Positions 30,250 to 41,000 of a DNA stretch of 64,000 bases are shown here, piece by piece. Position numbers and translations under genes: made by a program. Position 1 is the stretch's first letter, and every line of letters begins with the position of its first letter. The stretch comes from Lineus longissimus (Eukaryota; Nemertea; Pilidiophora; Heteronemertea; Lineidae): positions 930,001-994,000 of the forward strand of contig NC_088320.1 in the NCBI RefSeq assembly GCF_910592395.1, written 5' to 3'. The notes beneath the pieces are model-generated. The model had not been told where the DNA came from, made no database searches, and saw only the letters and a program-made list of their open reading frames with translations.

Positions 30250-33200
30250 TTACTTTCTCCTCCTGAAGATTAACTTTAGCACCCATTGTAGAATCACTGG
30301 CCAGACGAGAATGAAGACGATTGTTCGTCCGGGGAGGTTGCTGAACGGCCACCATGATGGAAGATTCTGAAAGGAATATGATCAGATCAGACAAAACTAC
30401 ACCCTGAACCAACTCGTCTATCAACAAGATCTCAATGTGGTTTGCAGGGTCAGGTCAGTGCCTCAGGACAGTTAAGTTGAGACACACTCTTTATAAGATC
30501 AACCCAGACACGAGACACTTTCTATAAAACTTCCCAATGAAATTGATTGAGGGTATGCTTTATCCAGGTTCAGTGAAACTGTCAATGGTAGTCTTGGTAA
30601 CACACAATTTTGATATGAAGATGATCAGATAACATACCCGCTCTTTCTTTATTTCCTCCGCATCTCTTAACTAAAAAACAAGACAAAATATCACCATCAA
30701 TGAGGGGCTCTGATAGGAGGCAGACTTTGGTCAAAGTTACTCCACAAAGGCTAATAATTACAATGGGTTGGGGCTATAACTTAACCTAATATGAAATCTA
30801 TCAAGACTCAGATGGTATAGACAACAGGTACCAACAGTAGCTTTCCCACAAATGGTCATGCCAATAACTTTTGACAGAGCTTGGCATCTGTTTTGATGAG
30901 ATTTGACCTTAGGTTTCAACGATGACTCACTTGTCTTTGTAAAATCGCATGAGTCTCGAGTGTGTTGAGTCGCGTCAGTACTTGATTCATGTCCTGTTGT
31001 AACCGTATGAGTGCCACCGCGATCTGCTCATTCACATCCCCTATGTAATGTTGGTCCGGACTGCTGCCACCACTGCCACCAGCACCACCTGCTGGCAATG
31101 ACCGTGAACTACTCGCAGTCGGCCCAGCATCTTGATGTCGAAAACCTAGAAATGACATGAATAATGACCATTTGGTAAGCTGTTCAGGGTGAGCTCTTGA
31201 TGACTACTTGTCTTGACAGTCTGATCATATCCATATGGTATACAGACGGAGGTCATCCAACTTTTCTAACACCCTGTATAAGTAAGCTCAGCCCTATAGA
31301 TGAGTTAAACACAGTACCTACCTTGATTTGGCACACCAGCAGGAGTTGTCATGTTGCTCGAGAGTGACCGTGTTGGTCGTCCTAACACTGGGTTATCACC
31401 ACCGCCACGGTTCATCACAGAATCGGTTTGTAAGTTTGGCTGACTAGATTGGGGTGTTTGATTCAGGAACTGGTCCAAGATGGCGCTACCCTGACTCACG
31501 GATAACGCTGTCTGTAATAACTGTTCTTGCGACGTGGAAGACAGACTCGAATTTGATAAATCAACAGTTTGAAATGACGATGCAATATCTGCAGTTGTTG
31601 ACAACAGTTGTGGTCGAGGGTGGTGGACGTCTGCTCTGGTTTGAATCGTCGTTCCACCAGGCGGCGCACTGGATGTTGATTGGATGTCTGTTCTAGTCAC
31701 ATGGTCCGGGATGCGAGCGGGAATGAGGTTTGGAATCTGAAAACAATATCATGATGGTTATTATCAAGCTTTAGAGAAAACTGGAAAATCAAACACATCC
31801 CAATCCCCTATATTTCAACTCTATTTCATTAGTCACCTAAAAATGATAAATTTGACCCCCTAGCTGCTGATAAAGACCTCCTTTAAAAGATTCTCACCTG
31901 AACAAGTTGGTCAGAGGTATCACAGAATTCGTCCATATCACTATCAGTGTCGCTGGCTACAGAACGTGGGCTAACATGACCGTTTACACGACGTCGAAGA
32001 TCTGGAAGTGTAATTACCAATAATATTATATAAAAGACGTAACGGTCAGTGACTTTTCCTGAAAAACAGTACCAGCCATAAATTGTAAGAAACGTTTGGG
32101 AAATCACTCAACACAGTAGCTGCACAGAATGGAAGAGGGGTTACAGAGGTCCCCTGGATGGTGCATGTGGTACTAGGGACAGAGTTTAACCTACAACCCT
32201 AGGGTTGGTATCAATTCTTTCTTTCGGTCCTATGGTAGGTAATTCAAGGCAGGGTATCAATTTGGGTAAATCCTTGCCGCTAGATAGACAATGACTCATG
32301 ATATTCACCTCTGCCTCTGGGGCGATCATAACTCCGATCTTCGAAGTCCTTTTTTATTGGTTTCTGTGGTGTACTCGTCATTGGTGCCTTCACTGTAATA
32401 ATCTGTGCTGCTATCTCACTATTCAGAACATTCTCTATATTAGTCTCGTCAACACAGTCGTCGTGACCATTTTGTCTTGTCACTTTTACAGCCAAGCGCT
32501 CACTGAGTTCGGCATTTCCCAACTGGTTGTTATTGTGGAGGTCATCTGAGCTACCATTCCTTGAAAGACCGTCGGCTTTTGTGTCAATATCCTTGTCACA
32601 ATCTGGAAAGACAACAGCAGATTACAGGTCAAAGTGCATTGAGATTCAGTTTGTGATGTCATCTGGTCAAAGACACATTTCAAATGTCTCCCTATCTTTA
32701 GTTACCTAGCAAGACGAGTGGGTCCACATGGTTCTCATCTGAAAGGTCTGGCACCCGCTCCTCCTGCGCTGAGTCTCCATTCATGCCTTCCAGAGCCCGA
32801 GAAAGATTTTCCCGATCTCTCTTGGCTTTGATGGCCGCTTCCTGCTTCTCATCGATGAGCTCATAGAAACTGCCCAATTTCTCGATGAAGTCTGCTACCA
32901 TCTGTGTCTGAGGCATCGTCTCAATGATCTGCAATGGGAGGACGGGCTGGTAAAATCAGGACAAAAATGTGATGAAGAAATGAGTTCAGCAGCAGACACC
33001 GAAATCGACAATCATTTGTTTAACGCCTCCTGAAGATGTATTGTAAGAGTCTTCATTCCACACTCCACATTCTACAAGGGTTTTTGACACCTCTAGAGAA
33101 TAGTGCGTTAGCAGGGACGGAATGAATAGACTGTTAAAAACTGACAACACCTCATAATCATGGCAGTCTCAGTCCTCAGCAAAAAGGGCATATCCTTTCA

Positions 33201-34227
33201 ACTCATAATTAGGCAGAGCATAGAAAGCATAAAGTGCATTTACTTGGGGGACCATTGAATTCATATCCTCGGGTAATACCTGCTTCAACTCTTCAACATA
33301 GCTCCTCATAGCATCCTCTTTCCCCATTGGCCCAAGGCTGTGCCAGGCATCCCTGAAAATACATTCGTTTGATTATACCTTTCATGTTTTTTCTAGCATG
33401 AAACTACAGCCAATCATGTACCAGAACCAGGAAATTTGGTTGTTCACTCTCATACTGACAGTGACACACTGAAATTACGTACCAGACATTTGATGATTTG
33501 TTAAGTTCAAATGTTCACTGGCATTTTTAAAAGAATTGGAGACAGAAATTACAGAAACTTGAGACCAAAATGACCATTCTGCCAGCAACAACCTCAATAC
33601 TGGCTTGTATGTAAGCCAACATGAACAGGTATAATAGTAATCAACAGCTCTTCTACGGCACTTCCTATGCTGAACCTTACCATTTGGCCTTGCCCACCAT
33701 GTCCCAGAAACCTGGCTTTGGAATGTTACATGGCCCCAATGTGGCTTGTTTGTAGTAGGCATAGAACTTGAGCATCAACTCGTGTGAGGGTTGAAACGAA
33801 CCTGAAATAACGACGAGGACACAAATATTGTGACCACCAGGCATAATAGGTATCTTGACAGTACATCAATCATGTCGTTCACGAGTATTGGCTGACCAAG
33901 CACATAGAATGATATACGTTAGGCCTACGCTACAGCTGTTTCTCCTGAAAAGTATAGGCCCATGCCATAATAGTAACTTAGTTATAGCATGTATAGTAGA
34001 CTAGGCCTAAATCAAATGGAGAAAAACTGGTTTTAGAATGTTCAACTAAAACTACTGCAGGAGAAGATATACGAAGGGTGATGGCAAAAAGGTTCAGTTT
34101 TTTTTAAAGACTGTTTTCTAATCTATAAATCAGACACCTTCTTTTCGAAATAAAACGCACCATTCTTAGGTAAACTTTTGATTACATTCACAGCAGCATC
34201 AAATTTTTCTTTAGCAGTGGACTCCAT
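30250..34227 (-). CDS. ACBD5: Acyl-CoA-binding domain protein 5, tail-anchored
   Basis: ACBD5 is a peroxisomal membrane protein that binds very-long-chain acyl-CoA and tethers peroxisomes to the ER. Ten exons join in phase: 34227-34161, 33801-33681, 33352-33280, 32928-32706, 32602-32309, 32001-31898, 31736-31322, 31145-30931, 30670-30638 and 30366-30250. They give 553 aa (human about 534). The acyl-CoA-binding domain covers about 1-95 ([28 protein letters not shown]). A FFAT-like core EFCDTSD (284-290) follows the acidic run SDTDSDMD. A helix ([20 protein letters not shown]) precedes the C-terminal membrane anchor (about 529-546), which ends RRRK. Residues of about 295-430 are Ser/Thr/Pro/Gln-rich and probably disordered. 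The last exon is easy to miss because its correct frame is shadowed by a longer one. Confidence 0.95.
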
Positions 34228-34412
34228 TTCGCCAACCTTGACTCCAGGTGCCTAATTTCGTAGACAATGTACTGGTGACGTCTACAATAAAGCTCTATGG
34301 TAACGAGCGTGAACGAGACTCGACATCCGGGCATTTTCGAACTTTTCTTTGCTGGACAGATGCTCGAGGAATTTTTCTAATTTGACCATAATAAGATAGA
34401 ATTTCAGCCAAA
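34228..34412. promoter_or_regulatory. Bidirectional ACBD5/NDUFA4 promoter
   Basis: Only 185 bp separate the divergent start codons. A CRE-like TGACGTCT lies at about 34276-34283. No TATA box is evident. Both products serve oxidative organelles (peroxisome and mitochondrion). Confidence 0.65.
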
Positions 34413-36153
34413 ATGCAGGGCTTGTCTTTAAAATCATTAAAAAAGCATCCTGCTGTAGGTATTTCTATCATATTAAAGATTAATGGTGCAGTGACTAATG
34501 CGTTTATGAAGCTTAAGTTCTGATGCGTTTATGCGTCCGACAATCGAATGTAGGCCTAGGCCTTTATTATCCATTGTCAAGTGAATGGCCTTCAGAGGTC
34601 ATGGGACACTTTTCTATTTCCAGACACTTGACCTTATTTGGACTAAGTGAACACCACGCAAACAGGGTTGCTGTGCTCCATTCCCACTCCCTAAACCTTA
34701 AAGGTCATACATGCAAAAAATACCTGCCTCACGGATCAAAAATAAAAGATTGGAATTCGGCAGTTGTCTGGCACTGTCTGTGGCAGTCCCAGACTTGGGA
34801 CTCGGCCACCAAGCATTGGCAATCTCGTACAGTATAGTACAGTATTCCTCATAGATAGCCTTTTGAATGAATTATTGCATTCATGCATTCAATTTCATTT
34901 CATTATTCATTTATTGGAAGTAAATTGGTAATCATTTGTTTTTCAGTTGATTCCCCTGTACTTTTGTGTGGGTGTTGGAGTTTGTGGAGCTGCTTTTTAT
35001 ACAACAAGGTTGGCCACTCGCTGCCCTGATGTGAGGTAAGCATCCTTCAAACTTATCAGTAGAATTTCCAGACGAAAGTTCTTGTATTGTAACCCAGTGC
35101 AGAAAGGTCCTTAACTAACTCTTGTACAATCACTGTGAGGTAAATTCAGTTTAGTAGTCAGTTAATAGATGAACAGCTTCTGTAATCGGAGCAAAGAAAG
35201 TATTTATTTCCCGACGTTGAAATTGCTGTTTTGAAACTCGGATCAGAGTTTGCTCAAATGTTTTTATTATGTGAATACGTAAAAAATTCATCGTTTCAGT
35301 TGGGACAAGAAGAAAAACCCCTACCCATGGCAAAAACTGGGGGAAACTGGACAATATAAGGTGAGATTGGTTGACTTGGAATGACCACCATGAATAGAGA
35401 GTCCCGAGTGTCACATGGCCTGTTTTAATTGGACTTCTCATGTTAACAATGGTTGCCATCAGATATACAGTAGAACCTCTCTTAGCGGACACCTCTCTAA
35501 TAAGGACAACCTCTGTATTAAGGACACTAGTTTTGGTCCCAAATTGGTTATTTCCATTCAATTTGACCTCTCTTATCAGGACACCTCTCTATTAAGGACA
35601 GCACTTGTCAGTCCCGAGGGTGTCCTTAATAGAGAAGTTCTACTGTACTTGATGCTGCATACAGCAAAACAAACGTGTCCTACTTTTCAGTGACCTGGGG
35701 TGAACCTCATTTTTCGCATATCCTGTCATTACATTATACTATAAAATCAATATTTAGTTGTAGACAGTTGTCAGTAGCGACCGGTAGTGGTACACTTAAG
35801 ATTGTCATTTGAAAAATTACAACTAGTTTCTTCTGTTATCATAACTTTAAGAATTGTCTGATAGATGAGTCAGCGTGTTTACAATTACCGGTATGGTCCG
35901 TCTCTGTTTCATAAAAGCCATTAGCTGTGTGAACAGCTAAGAAATCTTTGTAGCAACACTCTTGTGGTATGCAGGTGCTTAGGATGAGGACCCCCCTGCT
36001 GTTGTAGTTGTTATCAAGAATTGATAGAAATATAATTCAATATGTGCTGATAGAGGTTTCCTTATCTTACAGTTTTACTCTCCCGTGCGAGATTACAAAA
36101 AGTTGAAGTACCCATCGGAGAGGCCAGACATTGAGAGCATGGAAGAGAAGTAA
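34413..36153 (+). CDS. NDUFA4: Cytochrome c oxidase-associated subunit NDUFA4
   Basis: NDUFA4 is a small inner-membrane protein, first assigned to complex I and now to cytochrome c oxidase. Four exons join in phase: 34413-34454, 34947-35035, 35300-35360 and 36073-36153. They give 90 aa (human 81). It has a basic N-terminus (MQGLSLKSLKKHPALIPL), one transmembrane helix (about 17-34), the conserved CPDVSWDKKKNPYPW region and YKFYSPVRDYKKLKYPSERP. The C-terminus is about nine residues longer than in human. Exon 1 is only 14 codons. AATAAA at 37104-37109 is the likely poly(A) signal. Intron 3 contains an intact MITE. Confidence 0.95.
35468..35645. mobile_element. Intact pogo-like MITE (CAGTAGAACCTC termini)
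   Basis: The 178-bp element begins CAGTAGAACCTCTC and ends with the inverted form (GAAGTTCTACTG, one mismatch). Both sides are flanked by TA, the expected target duplication of Tc1/mariner/pogo transposases. Internal units resembling CTCTCTATTAAGGACA recur. It lies in NDUFA4 intron 3 and has no coding capacity. Confidence 0.8.
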
Positions 36154-37998
36154 GCTGCCAGTGAGCCAAGGGCCAGATTTACTTCACCATTTGGCTGTAC
36201 ATAAACAAACGTGATAAAACTTAGCCATTTAGTTTCATTTGTCATATGGATATTCAGTAAATTCAAAGTTTTGATGGAATATTGACACTTAAAAAATACC
36301 ATTATAATCATTATTGTTTGTTTGATTTTCATGGGTGGATTTGTTTGTTAGTATTCTGTCCCCTCCTGGTAATTTGAGATTCTCCATTCCATTACCAGTA
36401 TCCTAGCATGAAAATTGTAATGGAAAAGGTTACTTTAGATTTCCATGGGGTGATAGAGGTCCTGTTCTATTGCTGTTCTTTGGTCTTTTAAACCAGCTCC
36501 TGAGACACCAAATTGAGACTAAGTGAAGCCAGACCAGTTCCCTAAATTGGCCCGACGGCGCAAATAAGTCACCTGAAGATAATCAGTCGGAGCCCCAGCT
36601 CCGCTATAGTCCCCCTTAACTCATCCCTTCATTAAAATCGTTGATTTTATGTTAAATTTGGACTGAAATTGTTGCTTTGAGATGTATGTAATCTCCTCAA
36701 CTCAAGTTCCATAGTTTTAGTATGGCAGTATACTATTCATGCTCATTCTTTTGCTGAAGAATATGCACTTGGTTGAGTTAGCAGTCATGTTAATGCCTTT
36801 GAAATGAAAGACTAGTTATACGAACAGGGTATGATTCAAATAGAAATTTGCCTCTAAAAGATGCTTTTAGCTGTCTTTGTCAACAAAACAATATGGTCGT
36901 TAGCTGATATTTTTCTACACATGTTATTTCATCTGCCTTGGTTTGTTGGCAGTTTTTGTGTTGTGTAAAATCCTCTTCCTTGTACATGATGAATTCAGAA
37001 GTGGCTTGGTAAACTGTGCTGTCTCTCTGCTTAGACATTTAAAACATGTATCGTAGCTCGGTGTGGATTTTCGGATTGTAATCAGGTGAGAGTGTTCACA
37101 TTCAATAAAAGAAATTTACATGTAACTTTTCTTTCATTCTTTTATTGGACTTGAGTGCCTGTTGGCCCAACTCTTGAGAGCTGGTTGGATAGGAGATTAC
37201 CAGGCACGTAGGTACCAACCGTGACTAAACCTTGATTTTTGAGGCTTTCACTGTTGGTGCTAGTTTGTGTGCTGCAGCGTCCTGCTGTGATGTAGTCATG
37301 GTTGTGACATTAAAAGTAACACAACAAACTCGTCTCTTGGTCTCCCATAGCATAAAGTGGGTGATGTGATGAACACTGGTAAATCGATGCTTTTACTGAA
37401 AAAATTAAGTACATTGACACAAGGGCTATCCCCCAGTATTGGTACTATTAGAAAGACAACTCCGTGTTGGCTCCTTTGAGAGGCTTTTGATGTGTCCTGA
37501 AGGAAAGGCCTCTCCTTAAAGTTATGGCGCCAACTTGATGGAGCAACTAAGATCCATTGGCTCTGGTCAAGCCCTTGATGCTCACCATGGTGAATGTAGA
37601 ATTTACCATGCTCACCATGGTAAAATATTTCACCGTCCCAATTCACTGTGGTGAAGTGCTGTCCTCTCAGTTTACCATGGTGAATTGTGGATTTACCATG
37701 GTGAAATTGAGACACATCCCCCCCAAAGCACATGTCAGAGAGAGACGGGGGCCTTGCATGGGGGGGGGACTAGTTGTGTGAGTTCACAAGAGCTTTCACT
37801 TCACATATTAATACTTTGTGTTATACCTCTCAGTTCCTTATGGTTGTTTGCTTTGTCCAACTTTTTGGTAGGACGATAGTCACCACCAATGCAGACAAGG
37901 ACAATCGTCGAAGTACAACCCATATGAGGCGGCTGTCTTCACGGCGGAACCGGAGGTTGTACTCAGTCTATAAGTTTACAAAATAACGACAAGAAATA
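36154..37998. other. NDUFA4 3' UTR and SH3BP5 upstream region
   Basis: The NDUFA4 3' UTR runs to about 37125. The rest is SH3BP5 upstream DNA. It contains the repeat CTATAGTCCCCCTTAA (36604-36619), an array of CCATGG-centred palindromes (37582-37707), a G-run near 37760 and the block duplicated in front of SLC35B1. Short open frames here are repeat-derived. Confidence 0.6.
37582..37707. repeat. Array of CCATGG-centred palindromes
   Basis: The 12-base palindrome TCACCATGGTGA (37582-37593) and variants (TCACCATGGTAA, TTCACTGTGGTGAA, TTTACCATGGTGAA twice) recur five times in 126 bp, spaced about 20-35 bases apart. Confidence 0.75.
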
Positions 37999-38013
37999 AT
38001 GGCTGCGGTTGGT
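37841..38013. repeat. Promoter-proximal block, copy 1 (SH3BP5)
   Basis: Bases 37841-37970 match 47957-48086 at about 124 of 130 positions in direct orientation. The next segment, 37971 to about 38013, matches 48447-48487. A weaker match lies just upstream (37776-37824 with 47747-47795). The block ends across the SH3BP5 start codon, so it spans the presumed promoter and 5' UTR. Confidence 0.85.
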
Positions 38014-41000
38014 TGCGAGCAAAACTCTGGGGACGAAGGTTCGGACGGCGAAGAACTCGATCCTCGTGTTCAGGTGAGAAAGCAGAGAGAATAGTGTGAA
38101 GTAGTAATAAACAAGCTTTATTTTGATGTGTCATATGTGTATATTGTCGCCAGGAATTATATAATACTTCGCCGTCCTTTTTCGGTGTCCTTTCACTCAG
38201 ACTGACACCACAGTTTTCATTTTCGAAAATGTACATCAAACGCAATGGGTCCTACATGATGTAGGCCTAGGCTATGTTCTACTTACCCATGTCGTTCCTA
38301 CCGTCCATTGTCTGCAGAGTTGATTTGGTGTGAGCTTTTAGAGCATACTTGTTTACCTATTTGCATCAGATGCACTTATTAGAAATAGAAAATTTACCAT
38401 ATAGGCCTAAGTACTATAGCCATGGCATTATATTAGCATAAGCATGAAGTAACGGTGTCAGTCGATTCACTGACTAAAAAAGGCAAGGAAATGCATTTGC
38501 CACTTATGGTGACATTGTCATGGAAAAGGAAGCTAGAAACCATAGAAAAAGGCAGGTTGCTGCATCCTGCAAGAACTCTAGCTTACATGGCTGAAACACT
38601 GTTCTTACTTGATTGATGGATCTGATTGCCTCTTCACATCAAGCCTTTCTTCCGATAGAAGCCCCCCCCCCTCCCCATGACCATCGAACCACCTCTCTCC
38701 CCACCCAACCCATCCTCATACATTACTCCTGGGATAATGAAATCTACAGGTGCAGAATTTATGTATGCCACAGTTAGAACAGTTTGAGTAAAATCAATAA
38801 ACTGTCAATGCAGTGAAATATGGCACGCAGTTGTCATCAAGGCATGTCAATAAATGATCATGATTTTATTCAGTACATTATAATTCAATCGACTGCATGC
38901 ATTACTGATCATGCACTGGCTCTGACCTTAAGTGAGCAGCTTTTACTGTACAAGCAGGCTCTTATTCAAATGGGGTGTGATCACGCTCCCCTTCTCCATT
39001 ACTTTTTTAGGGGGGGGGAGTGCATATACTGGAGACAGGTTCATTGTAATAAAGGTGTTTTAGAATCTCTGATATTCCCTTGTGAAAGCCAGGTTGACAG
39101 CATTCTCTGTGGTATCTTGATTGCAAATCAAGACCTTGGGTCGCTTTCAAGTATATTAGTACCCTTGATCTTGCTCACTCTCAAATGAGGTGTAGAGACT
39201 GGAGCCCTTGATCAGTTAAGAAAGGCAAGATCAATTAGTATTAGTGAAGTATTTATCACAGCGGCAAAGTTGCATCATTCTGTGCCGTCAGATTGACATT
39301 TTTCACAACTCATCATGTTACCAACATGAGGTGATAATCTGGGAATATAATAACATTGCTGTTTGATGGAAGTGTCATCTTATGGTCAGTCATTACTGAG
39401 AATAACAAGTCATAGTGTGAAGGGTGCCTCGTCTCATCTTACCCGTATTTTCTATATCGATATCCCATGGAGTAGTGGTACTAAGGTGTCAGGTTGAACC
39501 AAGGGCGATATTGACAGTGCTGGTCCAGCCTATTGGGACAGACATTGTCCGTTGTTGTACCGGATTACAATGAGGACTCAACTTTACTCGAGTCTTATTG
39601 TCACAGATCACATATTCAAAACTTTTTTTATTTGCTCCTCATTCATGTCATTGGGTGATATGAATAAAGACTAGCAAATGCTTTTACTTCAATTTTGTAC
39701 AGAAAGGCCTAGTGTAAATGTACATGGAGTTTTAGATAAAAGCATTTGCTAGTCTTTATTCATATCACCCATTGATATCAGATCATGAGCAACTTTGTGA
39801 AAAAGCCCGTGTCTAATTTCTTGCTGTCCCTTGCGATGAAGGGTTAAAATGACAATGTGACTTCTGTCTTGTCTGATCAAATCATTCCAGATCACGACAT
39901 TGTTTACCGGGGGTAATTCAACTTTCCTCTGAGGTCTGTTTCATGCATAATCTAATTACCATTGGGAGCTTTTAGAGTGATTGCAATTTTGGTCCTCGAT
40001 GTTATTGGGAAGCTGGTTACTTTATCGCTTATGGTAATGTGATAAGCATTTGTGTGGTTATCCTTATGTCACAATGGTTGTTGCTGTTGGTGCATCATCC
40101 TATCATTTATCAGTCGGACGTCAGCTTGCAGGTTGTCAGGTTTGTCGTTGAGAATTATAGCTCAGTTTATAAACGGTCGATTTGTAAAACGTATTGTCAT
40201 GGAAACTAGTTGCTTGAGTGATTCTTCAATGGAGCCTGAGGGTTGCGATCTTCAGTTCTATTTCATGTACCAAGACGAGGCGTTCATACCCGTCTTTGCG
40301 GGGAACACTGCAACGCGATCCAATGTGGAGTCTGTGGATATCGCCATACAGACGGATCAGGTATTTTTCTTTCAATAAACTAATAAAGGCGTCTGCCGTC
40401 TGTCTTGTGATTTGATTGTCTCCTTTCTGAAGAGGACACCTTTTCCAGTGGTGGTTGTTCGGCGTGACTCTTATGTTTATTTTCTTTATTTTGAAGTAAC
40501 CGTACCATGCTAGTATGCTACCGGCTACAGCATATGCTGATGCTGGACTTGGTTGTAAACATACTATGACCTGTCTATCACTCAGTATCTATCTAGGTTT
40601 GGGAAAGAGGAGGGGAAGACATTTTCTTTAAGAGTCCTTGGAGTATGATAAATGTTTGAATCAGGTTTGTGTTTTGTATATTTTAGGTCGAGTTGGAGAA
40701 GTTGAACCATGCTTCTGTTGAGATTAACCAGCTTGAGCTCGAATTAGATGTGAGTACTAAGTAGCTGTCTTGTCGAGTGTGATAACTTGACTGTTCAAAG
40801 CACCAGCACTGAATGAAGGAACAACACAACAGAAGTACAACTCAAAATAGTGAAGTCTTAAACAGCTGGTGCAAGAGTGGTCCTGATAAAGCTTTGACCA
40901 ACTTCAGGGAAACAGTCATTTTTGGTAAACTCGATTGGGGGGGGGCGGGGGGCTATTCATGAAAGCTGTGTTTCGATAGCAGTCAGTTTCATATTGCAAT

